Of a stretch of 63,970 nucleotides of DNA, positions 5,567 through 14,629 are shown one piece after another. Position 1 is the first letter of the stretch. The number at the start of each line of letters is the position of its first letter. A model generated the notes under the pieces. It saw nothing but the letters and a program-made list of their open reading frames with translations. It did not search any database and had not been told where the DNA came from. This DNA comes from an uncultured Collinsella sp. (GTDB taxonomy: Bacteria > Actinomycetota > Coriobacteriia > Coriobacteriales > Coriobacteriaceae): NCBI GenBank assembly GCA_900752215.1, contig CAADUO010000006.1, positions 1 to 63,970 on the forward strand. The letters are read 5' to 3'. Made by a program: the position numbers and the translations under genes.

Positions 5567-8215
5567 ATGGTGAAAAAGTCACCGGAAAACACTACTCCCG
5601 CAATTGTGGACAACGTAGAGGCGCTTGAGGCTAAGCTCGCTCAGATGCGAGAGGCCCAGGCGCTTTTTGCTACGTACACGCAGGAGCAGGTCGACAAGAT
5701 CTTCTATGAGGCCGCCATGGCCGCCAACAAGGCTCGTATCCCGTTGGCGAAGATGGCCATCGAGGAGACCGGCCGCGGCGTTCTTGAGGACAAGGTCATC
5801 AAGAACCACTACGCCGCAGAGTACATCTACAACGCTTACAAGAACACCAAGACCTGTGGTGTCCTGGAGCGCGACGAGGCTTACGGCATCACCAAGATCG
5901 CCGAGCCCATCGGCATCGTGGGCGCCGTCATCCCGACGACCAACCCCACCTCCACCGCGATCTTCAAGACGCTGATCAGCCTGAAGACCCGCAACGCCAT
6001 CATCATCTCCCCGCACCCGGCTGCCGCCAAGTGCACCATCGCCGCCGCCAAGCTCGTGCTTGACGCCGCCGTCAAGGCCGGCGCTCCCGAGGGCATCATC
6101 GGCTGGGTCGATGTCCCCTCCATCGAGCTGACCAACATGGTCATGCGCGATGTCGACATCATCCTCGCCACCGGTGGCCCGGGCATGGTCAAGGCCGCCT
6201 ACTCCTCGGGCAAGCCCGCCCTGGGCGTTGGCGCCGGTAACACCCCGGTCGTCATCGACGACACCGCCGACGTGTTGCTCGCCGTCAACTCCATCATCCA
6301 CTCCAAGACCTTCGACAACGGCATGATCTGCGCTTCCGAGCAGTCCGTGACCGTCATCGACACCATCTATGACCAGGTCAAGGCCGAGTTCCAGAAGCGC
6401 GGCTGCTACTTCGTCAAGCAGGGTGCCGAGATGGAGGCTCTGCGTGCCGCCATGTTCAAGAACGGCGCTCTCGATCACCGCATCCCCGGCATGGCTGCCG
6501 CCAAGATCGCCGAGCTCGCCGGCATCGAGGTTCCCGCCAAGACCAAGATCCTGATCGCCGAGGTCACCTCCACTGACCCCGCCAAGGAGGAGTTCTCCCA
6601 CGAAAAGCTCTCCCCGGTCCTGGCCATGTATCACGCCAAGGACTTCCAGGAGGCCGTCGACAAGGCCGAGCACCTGGTGCTCGCCGGTGGCCCGGGCCAC
6701 ACCGCCTCTCTGTACGTGCACCCCGCCCAGGCCGAGAAGATCAGCCTGTTCGAGCACGTCATGAAGGCCTGCCGCATCGTCATCAACACCCCGTCTTCGC
6801 ACGGCGGCATCGGTGACCTGTACAACTTTGGCATGAAGCCGTCTCTGACCCTGGGCTGCGGCTCCTGGGGCGGCAACTCCGTCTCCGAGAACGTTGGGGT
6901 GAAGCACTTGATCAACGTTAAGACTGTGGCCGAGCGCCGTGAGAACATGCTGTGGTTCCGCGCTCCCGAGAAGGTCTACTTCAAGAAGGGTTCCACGCCC
7001 GTCGCCCTCGACGAGCTCGGTACCGTCATGGGCAAGAAGCGTGCCTTCATCGTCACCGACCAGTTCCTCTTCAAGAATGGCAACACCCGCGCCATCGAGG
7101 CCAAGCTCGACGAGATGGGCATCGCCCACGACTGCTTCTATGACGTCGAGCCCGATCCGTCGCTGCAGTGCGCACGTCGCGGCGCCAAGCAGATGGCCCT
7201 CTTTGAGCCGGACGTCATCATCGCCGTCGGCGGTGGCTCCGCTATGGACGCCGGCAAGATCATGTGGATGATGTACGAGCACCCCGAGTGCAAGTTTGAG
7301 GACATGGCCATGGACTTCATGGACATCCGCAAGCGTATCTTCACCTTCCCCGAGATGGGCAAGAAGGCCTACTTCGTTGCCGTCCCGACCTCTTCGGGTA
7401 CCGGCTCCGAGTGCACGCCGTTCGCCATCATCACCGACAAGGAGACCGGCATCAAGTGGCCGCTCGCCGACTACGCGCTGCTCCCCAACATGGCTATCGT
7501 CGACGCCGACAACTGCATGACCGCCCCGCGCGGCCTGACCGCTGCCTCCGGCATCGACGTCATGACCCACGCCATCGAGTCCTACGTCTCCATCATGGCT
7601 TCCGACTACACCAAGGGCCTCTCCGAGCGCGCTGCTAAGCTCGTCTTCGAGAACCTGCCCTCCAGCTTCACGAACGGCGCCAAGGACCCGCATGCCCGCG
7701 AGGAGATGCACAACGCCTCCTGCATGGCCGGTATGGCCTTCGCCAACGCCTTCCTGGGCCTCAACCACTCTATGGCCCACAAGCTCGGCGCTTTCCATCA
7801 CCTGCCCCACGGTCTCGCCAACGCCGTCATCCTGACCCGCGTTATGCGCTACAACGCCGCCGAGGCTCCCGTCAAGATGGGCACGTTCTCCCAGTATCCT
7901 TACCCCAACGCGCTGCACAACTACGCCGAGATGGCCAAGTACTGCGGCATCGAGGGCAAGGATGACAAGGAGGTCTTCGAGAACTTCATCACGAAGCTCG
8001 AGGAGCTCAAGGACTTCATCGGCGTCAAGAAGACCATCGCCGACTACGGTGTTGACGAGCAGTACTTCCTCGACACCCTCGACGAGATGACCGAGCAGGC
8101 ATTCAACGACCAGTGCACCGGCGCTAACCCGCGCTACCCGCTCATGAGCGAGATCAAGGAGCTCTACCTGGACGCCTACTACGGCCGCGAGCCCCAGGAC
8201 TACGCCGTCTGCTAG
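5567..8215 (+). CDS. adhE: Bifunctional acetaldehyde-CoA / alcohol dehydrogenase
   Basis: A protein of 882 residues, the expected length for AdhE. The N-terminal half is a CoA-acylating aldehyde dehydrogenase with its catalytic cysteine in NGMICASEQS (about Cys255). The C-terminal half is an iron-dependent alcohol dehydrogenase with GGGSAMDAGK near residue 555 and the metal-ligand histidines in LNHSMAHKLGAFHHLPHG near 730-745. It reduces acetyl-CoA to ethanol, regenerating NAD+ during fermentation, and family members form filaments called spirosomes. The start has a clear AAGGAG site. Codon use is extremely biased towards C-ending codons, consistent with very high expression; this also creates a long antisense reading frame with no meaning. 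Confidence 0.98.
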   Translation: MVKKSPENTTPAIVDNVEALEAKLAQMREAQALFATYTQEQVDKIFYEAAMAANKARIPLAKMAIEETGRGVLEDKVIKNHYAAEYIYNAYKNTKTCGVLERDEAYGITKIAEPIGIVGAVIPTTNPTSTAIFKTLISLKTRNAIIISPHPAAAKCTIAAAKLVLDAAVKAGAPEGIIGWVDVPSIELTNMVMRDVDIILATGGPGMVKAAYSSGKPALGVGAGNTPVVIDDTADVLLAVNSIIHSKTFDNGMICASEQSVTVIDTIYDQVKAEFQKRGCYFVKQGAEMEALRAAMFKNGALDHRIPGMAAAKIAELAGIEVPAKTKILIAEVTSTDPAKEEFSHEKLSPVLAMYHAKDFQEAVDKAEHLVLAGGPGHTASLYVHPAQAEKISLFEHVMKACRIVINTPSSHGGIGDLYNFGMKPSLTLGCGSWGGNSVSENVGVKHLINVKTVAERRENMLWFRAPEKVYFKKGSTPVALDELGTVMGKKRAFIVTDQFLFKNGNTRAIEAKLDEMGIAHDCFYDVEPDPSLQCARRGAKQMALFEPDVIIAVGGGSAMDAGKIMWMMYEHPECKFEDMAMDFMDIRKRIFTFPEMGKKAYFVAVPTSSGTGSECTPFAIITDKETGIKWPLADYALLPNMAIVDADNCMTAPRGLTAASGIDVMTHAIESYVSIMASDYTKGLSERAAKLVFENLPSSFTNGAKDPHAREEMHNASCMAGMAFANAFLGLNHSMAHKLGAFHHLPHGLANAVILTRVMRYNAAEAPVKMGTFSQYPYPNALHNYAEMAKYCGIEGKDDKEVFENFITKLEELKDFIGVKKTIADYGVDEQYFLDTLDEMTEQAFNDQCTGANPRYPLMSEIKELYLDAYYGREPQDYAVC

Positions 8216-8232
8216 TTTTAGCACGGTTATTT

Positions 8233-8270
8233 GCGGCGGGGGGGCACGGGGGTACGCACGCCCCCGCCGT
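8233..8270 (+). terminator. Probable adhE terminator hairpin
   Basis: A very G/C-rich inverted repeat (GGCGGGGG against CCCCCGCC) lies 18 bp after the adhE stop. It is followed only by TTGCTTCT, so termination may be incomplete and the next gene may be partly co-transcribed. Confidence 0.45.
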
Positions 8271-8302
8271 TGCTTCTATCGCATCGTTGAAAGGATGCAA
8301 TC

Positions 8303-9067
8303 ATGCTGCTCCCCGATTCCAAGACCGAGCTCGTCCGTCGCGGCAACAAGGTCGTTTACGACCTGGGCGACAAGATCGTCAAGGTCTTTAACGAGACCAA
8401 GCCCGTCTCCGACGTGTTCAACGAGGCTTTGAATCTTGCCCGCATCAATGAGTGCGGCATCCGCAGCCCCAAGGCTCTCGAGGTTTCTCAGCTCGAGAAC
8501 GCCAACGGCTGGGCACTCGTGACCGAGAAGGTTCCGGGCACCACCCTTGCCGAGAAGATGACTGCTGAGCCCCAGCGCTTTGGTGAGTACCTCGAGATGT
8601 TCGTCGACCTCCAGATCGAGATCCACGGCTACACCTCCCCGCTGCTCAACCGTCAGCGCGACAAGTTCGCCCGCATGATCGACAGCCTCGATCAGCTCAA
8701 TGCCACCACGCGCTACAACCTTCAGGAGCGTCTGGACGGTATGACCAAGGAGTTCAAGGTCTGCCACGGCGACTTCAACCCCTCCAACGTCATCGTCGGT
8801 GACGACGGCCAGCTCTATGTGTGCGACTGGGCACACGCTACCCAGGGCTCCCCTGCTGCCGACGTTGCCACCACTTACCTGCTCTTTGCCCTCAACAGCA
8901 AGGATCAGGCCGAGGCCTACCTGGAGCTCTACTGCGACCGCGCCGACATGCCCATGCAGGTCGTGCGTCAGTGGACGAGCATCGTCGCCGCTTCCGAGCT
9001 CGCTCGTAAGCGCAACGTGAACGATGAGTTCCTGAAGAACTGGATCGACGTCGTCGATTATCAGTAA
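8303..9067 (+). CDS. Phosphotransferase of the aminoglycoside/choline kinase-like fold
   Basis: A protein of 254 residues with the protein-kinase-like APH fold. The catalytic-loop motif is CHGDFNPSNVIV and the metal-binding aspartate lies in VCDWAHATQGSP. An N-terminal lobe (KIVKVFNE) would supply the ATP-binding lysine. The family moves phosphate from ATP to small molecules or occasionally proteins; the substrate here cannot be told and resistance should not be assumed. It follows adhE by 87 bp with its own AAAGGA site and is followed by a strong terminator. Its C-ending codon bias is like that of adhE, so it looks native and well expressed. Confidence 0.8.
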   Translation: MLLPDSKTELVRRGNKVVYDLGDKIVKVFNETKPVSDVFNEALNLARINECGIRSPKALEVSQLENANGWALVTEKVPGTTLAEKMTAEPQRFGEYLEMFVDLQIEIHGYTSPLLNRQRDKFARMIDSLDQLNATTRYNLQERLDGMTKEFKVCHGDFNPSNVIVGDDGQLYVCDWAHATQGSPAADVATTYLLFALNSKDQAEAYLELYCDRADMPMQVVRQWTSIVAASELARKRNVNDEFLKNWIDVVDYQ

Positions 9068-9105
9068 TATCTGAGCGATTCATTTCGCATCGGAGGCACA
9101 AAGGG

Positions 9106-9144
9106 AAACCCCGCAGCTCATATGGGCTGTGGGGTTTTCCTTTT
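9106..9144 (+). terminator. Intrinsic terminator after the phosphotransferase gene
   Basis: AACCCCGCAGC pairs with GCTGTGGGGTT and is followed by TTCCTTTT. It closes the plus-strand adhE region. Confidence 0.85.
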
Positions 9145-9165
9145 AACTATAAAGATCCTTTATGC

Positions 9166-9207
9166 AAAAGCGGCCCTGCATCTCTAACTTGAGAGACGCA
9201 GGGCCGC
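9166..9207 (-). terminator. Intrinsic terminator of proS and the long isoprenoid operon
   Basis: On the minus strand GCGGCCCTGCGTCTCTC pairs with GAGATGCAGGGCCGC and is followed by TTTT. It lies 32 bp after the proS stop. Confidence 0.85.
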
Positions 9208-9238
9208 TTCGTAAGTGCACCAAATGCAGCGTGCTCGA

Positions 9239-10960
9239 TTAACGGCGTGCTGCCTTCACAAGCTCGGCAACCTTGGCGACGACCTCATCGATCGCCACGT
9301 CCTCGCGCTCGCCCGTAGCACGGTCCTTGAGCTCAACGGTGCCATTCTTAATACCGCGCTTGCCCAGAATCACCTGATACGGGAAGCCCATAAGGTCGTT
9401 GTCGGCAAACTTAAAGCCGGGACGCTCGTCACGGTCATCGACGACAACCTCGATACCCTCGGCGCACAGAGCCTCGACGATTTGATCGCAAACGGTAGCG
9501 CACTCCTCCTTCTTGGGATCGAGCGGAATCACCGCGACCTCGTAAGGGGCAACGGAGACCGGCCAGACGATGCCGTGCTCGTCGTTGTGCTGCTCCACGA
9601 CGGCAGCGAGCGAGCGGGATACACCAACGCCGTAGCAGCCCATGATAAGCGGCTTCTCCTTGCCGTCCTCGTCCATAAAGGTGGCACCCATGGCCTCGGA
9701 ATACTTGGTGCCCAGCTGGAACACCTGGGAGACCTCGATGCCGCGGGCAGCAGAGAGCGGCTTGCCGCAGTGCGGGCAGGGATCGCCGGCAACGACGGTT
9801 ACTAGGTCGGCCCACTCGTCGACGGTAAAGTCGCGCTCAGGGCAGGCGCCAGTAAAGTGATAGTCGACCTCGTTGGCACCGCAGGCCCACTGCTTGGACT
9901 CGCGCAGGCTCTCGTCGCAGACCAGACGAATGCCCTCGGGTAGGTTGACCGGTCCGATAAAGCCCTTATGCAGACCGTAGGTCTGGAGCTCCTCATCGGT
10001 CATCATGCGATAGCCCTTGCCAAAAACGTGCTCGGCCTTGCAGTCGTTGAGCTCGTGATCGCCCGGAACGATGGCCACAACCGGCTTGCCCTCGGCATCG
10101 ATCAGAGCCAGGGACTTGCGCGTGCCGTTCTCGGGGAAACCAAAGAACTTGGCAACGGCCTCGATGGTGCCCATACCCGGAGTCTCGACCTTGGTGAGCG
10201 TGCCGTCGCCGGGGCCCTCGGTCACAACGACCTTGGTGCTTGCCGCCTCGTCATCGGCAGCAAAGCCGCAATCGTCGCAGTAGACGAGCGAAGCCTCGCC
10301 GGCGTCGGCCAGCGCCATGTACTCGACGGAGGTATCGCCACCGATCTCGCCGGAATCGGCGACGACGGGCAGAGCCTTGATGTAGCAGCGCTCGCAGATG
10401 TTGGCGTAGGCCTGCTTCATCTTGTCGTACTCCTCCTGCAGGCTCTCCTGCGTGGCGGAGAAGCTGTAGGCGTCCTTCATGATGAACTCGCGACCGCGCA
10501 TCAGACCAAAGCGGGGACGGAACTCATCGCGGAACTTGTCCTGGATGTGATAGAGATTCACCGGCAGCTGCTTGTAGGAACGCAGCTCATTGCGCACCAG
10601 GGCAGTCACGGTCTCCTCGTGCGTGGGTCCGAGCACGAACTCACGCCCGTGGCGGTCATCAAAGCGCACAAGCTCCTTGCCATACGCATCGATACGGCCG
10701 GACTCACGCCACAGCTCGGCATCGACCATGATGGGCATCATGAGCTCCTGGGCGCCGGCAGCATCCATCTCGTCGCGCACGATGTTCTCGATCTTGCGAA
10801 TCGAGCGCCACGCGAGCGGCAGATAGGAATAGAGACCGGCGGCCTCCTTGCGGATCATGCCGGCACGAAGCAGCAGTCGATGGCTCGCAAGCTCGGCGTC
10901 GGCCGGATCCTCTTTGAGCGTCGGAGCATACAGCTTAGACATATACATTGCTCGAGTCAT
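9239..10960 (-). CDS. proS: Prolyl-tRNA synthetase (bacterial type)
   Basis: A protein of 573 residues, the length of bacterial-type ProRS with an editing domain. It charges tRNA-Pro. The class II core shows VLGPTHEE and the dimer-interface region near the N-terminus. A YbaK-like insertion of about 170 residues, which hydrolyses Ala-tRNA-Pro in the family, fills the middle (GTIEAVAKFFGF onward). A CPHCGK pair precedes motif 3, and the anticodon-binding domain lies at the C-terminus (VAVIPLDPKKEE). The ATG is adjacent to the ispG stop and its GAGGAG site lies inside the end of ispG, so the two genes are coupled. Confidence 0.97.
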   Translation of the reverse strand: MTRAMYMSKLYAPTLKEDPADAELASHRLLLRAGMIRKEAAGLYSYLPLAWRSIRKIENIVRDEMDAAGAQELMMPIMVDAELWRESGRIDAYGKELVRFDDRHGREFVLGPTHEETVTALVRNELRSYKQLPVNLYHIQDKFRDEFRPRFGLMRGREFIMKDAYSFSATQESLQEEYDKMKQAYANICERCYIKALPVVADSGEIGGDTSVEYMALADAGEASLVYCDDCGFAADDEAASTKVVVTEGPGDGTLTKVETPGMGTIEAVAKFFGFPENGTRKSLALIDAEGKPVVAIVPGDHELNDCKAEHVFGKGYRMMTDEELQTYGLHKGFIGPVNLPEGIRLVCDESLRESKQWACGANEVDYHFTGACPERDFTVDEWADLVTVVAGDPCPHCGKPLSAARGIEVSQVFQLGTKYSEAMGATFMDEDGKEKPLIMGCYGVGVSRSLAAVVEQHNDEHGIVWPVSVAPYEVAVIPLDPKKEECATVCDQIVEALCAEGIEVVVDDRDERPGFKFADNDLMGFPYQVILGKRGIKNGTVELKDRATGEREDVAIDEVVAKVAELVKAARR

Positions 10961-12043
10961 TTATTTCTCCTCAATAAGCTTGTCGACCTCGGCCATAAGC
11001 GCGTCGACAATTTGGTCCTCAGCTACTTTACCAATGATCTGGCCGTGCGAAAAGAGCAGGCCCTGACCTCGTCCGCAGGCAACACCCAAGTCGGCGTCAG
11101 AGGCCTCGCCGGGGCCATTGACCGCACATCCCATAACGGCGATCGAAAGCGGCGCGGAGTAGTTCTTAAGCCGCTCGGTGACCTCCTCGGCGATAGGAAT
11201 GAGGTTGACCTGGCAGCGAGCGCACGTGGGGCACGAAACGATCTCGGGACCACGGCGGCGAAGACCGAGTGATTGCAAGATACCCCAGGCGACCGGCGGC
11301 TCCTCGACCGGATCGGCCGTAAGCGAGACGCGCATGGTGTCGCCAATGCCCTCGGAAAGCAGAATACCCAAGCCCACAGAGCTCTTAATGGTGCCCTGGA
11401 GTTTGGTTCCGGCCTCCGTCACGCCCAGATGAAGAGGAACATGGGGGATTTCACGCGACAGCGCACGATAGGTGTCGAGCGTCGTGGTCACGCTATGGGC
11501 CTTGGCGGAAAGCACGATATTGGTAAAACCGCGATCCTCAAAATGTTTGACGAAACGCTCGCTCGACATCACGAGCTTTTCGGGCTGCGTCAGGTCATCG
11601 CGCTCGGCGATATCCTGCTCGAGCGAGCCAGCGTTCACGCCGATGCGAATCGCACAGCCCGCGGCGCCCGCAGCATCGATCACCGCGTCAACCTTAGCCC
11701 AATCGCCGATATTGCCGGGATTGATGCGCAGCTTGGCAGCACCGGCCTCAACGGCACCAATGGCGAGCTTATGGTTAAAGTGGATATCGGCGACAATCGG
11801 CACCGGAGACTCGGCACAGATGGTGCGGAAACCCTCGAGCGCGGCCTCGGTGGGCACACTCACGCGCACAACATCACAACCCGCCTGGGCAAGCGCACGC
11901 ACTTGCGCAAGCGTTGCCTGGGCGTCGGCGGTATCGGTGCAGGTCATGGACTGAACCACCACCGGAGCGCCGCCACCCATCTGCACGTCGCCCACAAACA
12001 CGGGGCGCGTCAGCTCGCGCGGCAAAGGATGGGACAAAGACAA
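10961..12043 (-). CDS. ispG: 4-hydroxy-3-methylbut-2-en-1-yl diphosphate synthase (GcpE)
   Basis: About 360 residues. It catalyses the penultimate step of the DXP isoprenoid pathway using a [4Fe-4S] cluster; the likely ligands are the cysteines of SCPTCARC and of MGCAVNGPGE. The barrel domain shows ADIHFNHKLA and LRINPGNIG. I chose a TTG start (LSLSHPLPREL) 8 nt after AGGGGAG and 13 bp after the rseP stop; a GTG three codons upstream sits directly on that site, and longer N-termini would overlap rseP without matching the family. It lies in one operon with dxr, two genes away, so two steps of the same pathway are co-expressed. Confidence 0.95.
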   Translation of the reverse strand: MSLSHPLPRELTRPVFVGDVQMGGGAPVVVQSMTCTDTADAQATLAQVRALAQAGCDVVRVSVPTEAALEGFRTICAESPVPIVADIHFNHKLAIGAVEAGAAKLRINPGNIGDWAKVDAVIDAAGAAGCAIRIGVNAGSLEQDIAERDDLTQPEKLVMSSERFVKHFEDRGFTNIVLSAKAHSVTTTLDTYRALSREIPHVPLHLGVTEAGTKLQGTIKSSVGLGILLSEGIGDTMRVSLTADPVEEPPVAWGILQSLGLRRRGPEIVSCPTCARCQVNLIPIAEEVTERLKNYSAPLSIAVMGCAVNGPGEASDADLGVACGRGQGLLFSHGQIIGKVAEDQIVDALMAEVDKLIEEK

Positions 12044-12056
12044 TCCAAACACTCCC

Positions 12057-13418
12057 CTACAAAATAAATCGAAGGACGTCGGAACGAAGCATATAGACAA
12101 ACAGCAGTGCAAAGAGCACGATACCGACATAGCTGACGATTGTCTGCACCTTGAGCGGCAGCTCGCGACCGGCGACCTTTTGGATAATCTCGATAACCAG
12201 CTTTCCCCCGTCGAGCGGCGGAATGGGCAGCAGGTTCATAAAGCCCAGCGAGAACGAGATGAGCGCGGCAAACGTCAAGAACGTCGCGGGGCCGGCTGCC
12301 GCCGCCTGAGAAGACATGACGCTGATGCCCACAATCGAGCTGGACTGATCGAGTATCTCCATCGTATGCTGCGGCTGCAGCAGACGCATCACGCCCTCAG
12401 CGGTCTGTTGAACATAGGAGAACGACAGGCGCGCCGACGTAATGGGGTCCAAATGGACCACCTGCGTAGAGGCATAAACGCCCAAACGCTCACCCTCCTT
12501 GAGCGCGACCGAGGTCGAAAGATTCTTGCCGTCGTGCTTATACTCAATGGCGATATCGTCCTTGCCGGCGGCCGCTCCGATCGCATCGAACACGTCCATC
12601 CAGGAAGAGCAGGACACGCCATCGACACTAAGAATCGTGTCGCCGGCCTCGATGCCTGCCTTGGCGGCTATCGAGCCTTCTTCGACCTGACCGATCACAT
12701 TGCTATCGACCGGCACCGATACGCCGGCGATAGAGTAGATGCTCATAAGCAGCAAAAAGCCCGTCAGAATATTGACGAGAATGCCCGCGAGCAGCATAAA
12801 GGCGCGCTTGAGAAAACCCTGGCCAAGATAGGTATGCGAACGCTCCTGCTCGAGAAACTCCGACGCGGCGACCGGCAGCTCCCACACATCGCCCACGGCA
12901 GTCGCATGCTCTCGATCGAACTTGCGGCCGTCAAAGGTGGTATATCCTGCAGCATCGCGCGGCAGCGTCTGGTACCTAACCGGATAGTAACTGGGTGAAG
13001 GCTTCTCCCCTTCCTCGTACCAAGGCGCAATGGAGCCCCAGCCCAAAAGCAAGGCACAAGCCTCGAGAACATCCTCCTCGGACAGCTCCAGCTCGACGGA
13101 AAGGTCTACAACCGAAACACGACCATGACGATAGATCGCCGCAAGCACACGGTCGGCACACGAGACATCGGTCGGATCCATACCGCAAATAGCGGCATAA
13201 CCACCCAGCAGAAGCGGCGTCACGCCAAACTTGGTGCCGATGCGACGCGACGTATGATGAATGTCAAAGCGGCACGGCAGGCCCAAGAAAAACTCGGTGA
13301 CGCGCACGCCGCACGCACGGGCCGCCAAAAAGTGGCCGCCCTCATGCAGAAACACAAGGACGGATAGCATCAAAAGGCCCCAAAAGACCGAGGAAAGAAC
13401 ACTCAGAACAGTATCCAT
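12057..13418 (-). CDS. rseP: RIP zinc metalloprotease RseP (site-2 protease) with an expanded cytosolic loop
   Basis: A protein of 453 residues with the intramembrane protease core: HEGGH at residues 25-29 in the first membrane helix, a PDZ domain (GQVEEGSIAAKAGIEAGDTILS) near 245-270, and the third-helix motif NLLPIPPLDGG near the C-terminus. In the family it cuts membrane anchors such as anti-sigma factors. Unusual is the long region between the first and second helices (about 81-195): it includes a helix-rich, winged-helix-like stretch (ADRVLAAIYRHGRVSVVDL followed by an acidic helix). The ATG start (MDTVLSVL) overlaps nothing; dxr ends 17 bp upstream. Confidence 0.93.
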   Translation of the reverse strand: MDTVLSVLSSVFWGLLMLSVLVFLHEGGHFLAARACGVRVTEFFLGLPCRFDIHHTSRRIGTKFGVTPLLLGGYAAICGMDPTDVSCADRVLAAIYRHGRVSVVDLSVELELSEEDVLEACALLLGWGSIAPWYEEGEKPSPSYYPVRYQTLPRDAAGYTTFDGRKFDREHATAVGDVWELPVAASEFLEQERSHTYLGQGFLKRAFMLLAGILVNILTGFLLLMSIYSIAGVSVPVDSNVIGQVEEGSIAAKAGIEAGDTILSVDGVSCSSWMDVFDAIGAAAGKDDIAIEYKHDGKNLSTSVALKEGERLGVYASTQVVHLDPITSARLSFSYVQQTAEGVMRLLQPQHTMEILDQSSSIVGISVMSSQAAAAGPATFLTFAALISFSLGFMNLLPIPPLDGGKLVIEIIQKVAGRELPLKVQTIVSYVGIVLFALLFVYMLRSDVLRFIL

Positions 13419-13435
13419 AAAACGAAAAGCAATCC

Positions 13436-14629
13436 TTACGATGAGGAGCGAGTTGCGGCGAGCACCTCGGCGGCCTTGGCACGAGCCCACGTATCGATAT
13501 CGCGAAGCTGCTCAAACGATGCGACCGCCTGCGTATCGTGTGCATCCATGCACGACTCCACGATACGGTCGATATCGGTAAAGGTACAGGCATCGTGCAG
13601 GAAGGCATCGACGGCAACTTCGTTGGCGGCATTCAGCACGCAAGGCATGGTGCCGCCCGTCTTGCCGGCACGCTCGGCAAGCGCCAGGCAACGGAACGTG
13701 TCCATATCGGCCGCGTCGAAGGTAAGCTGCCCCAACTCACGAAAATCGATTCGCGGCGCCGGAGTATCCCAGCGCTCGGGATACGAAAAGGCAAACTGGA
13801 TGGGAATGCGCATGTCGGACGCACCGAGATGCGCTATCACGGAGCCGTCGGCAAACTCGACCATCGAATGAATCTTTGACTGACGCTGAACGACCACGTT
13901 GATAAAGTCGAGATCGCAACCGAACAGATGCATCGCCTCGATACGCTCCAGGCCCTTGTTCATAAGAGTGGCGGAGTCGATGGTGATCTTAGCGCCCATG
14001 GCCCACGTGGGATGTGCCAGCGCATCGGCGCGTGTCACGCGATTGAGCTCGTCGCGCGTACGACCAAAGAACGGACCACCCGAGCAAGTGAGCCAAATGC
14101 AGTGAGCCTCGCGCGGATTCTCCCCCAGATAGCACTGGTAGATGGCGGAGTGCTCGGAGTCGACCGGAATGAGCTGACCCGGCCGCGCCAACGGCATCAG
14201 CAGGTCACCGCCGACAACGAGGGACTCCTTGTTAGCAAGTGCAAGACGCTTGTTCGAGGTCAGAGCCGCATGGCTCGCTTCGAGCCCAGCAGCGCCCACA
14301 ATGGCAACAAGGACACAGTCGACGTCATCGCGACGTGCAAGCTCACAAACCGCCTGCGCACCAACACCGAGCTCGGTGCCCTCGGGCAGCTCCTGCAGTA
14401 CAGCGTCCGCACCGTGGGTGGTGTCGGCCACGGCAACGGCCGGAACCGAGAATTCGCGGGCAAACGCAACGAGCTCCGAAGTGCTGGAGTTAACGGACAG
14501 CGCCGTCACCTGCAATCGATCGGCATGCTGACGGCATACATCGAGTGCCTGCGTTCCGATAGAGCCCGTACAACCCAGGATGGCAACGCGAAGGCGTCCA
14601 TCAGGGCCATACGTCGTCTGGAATGACAT
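13436..14629 (-). CDS. dxr: 1-deoxy-D-xylulose-5-phosphate reductoisomerase
   Basis: A protein of 397 residues. It makes 2-C-methylerythritol 4-phosphate from DXP with NADPH, the committed step of the non-mevalonate pathway. The NADPH-binding GCTGSIGTQALDV, the substrate loop SEHSAIYQ and the metal-site motif KITIDSATLMNKGLE are all present. The ATG (MSFQTTYG) overlaps the cdsA stop in a TAATG arrangement, showing coupling. It is immediately upstream of rseP and ispG, a common order in bacteria. Confidence 0.97.
   Translation of the reverse strand: MSFQTTYGPDGRLRVAILGCTGSIGTQALDVCRQHADRLQVTALSVNSSTSELVAFAREFSVPAVAVADTTHGADAVLQELPEGTELGVGAQAVCELARRDDVDCVLVAIVGAAGLEASHAALTSNKRLALANKESLVVGGDLLMPLARPGQLIPVDSEHSAIYQCYLGENPREAHCIWLTCSGGPFFGRTRDELNRVTRADALAHPTWAMGAKITIDSATLMNKGLERIEAMHLFGCDLDFINVVVQRQSKIHSMVEFADGSVIAHLGASDMRIPIQFAFSYPERWDTPAPRIDFRELGQLTFDAADMDTFRCLALAERAGKTGGTMPCVLNAANEVAVDAFLHDACTFTDIDRIVESCMDAHDTQAVASFEQLRDIDTWARAKAAEVLAATRSSS

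Noticed and set aside
5579..8224. 881-codon open frame antisense to adhE
   Set aside because: It mirrors adhE codons: strong bias against TTA, CTA and TCA in the sense strand removes antisense stops. Its Val/Gly/Leu-rich translation matches no domain.
8303..9067. Aminoglycoside resistance gene
   Set aside because: The APH fold is shared by many kinases; no specific resistance-family signature was seen and the context is metabolic.
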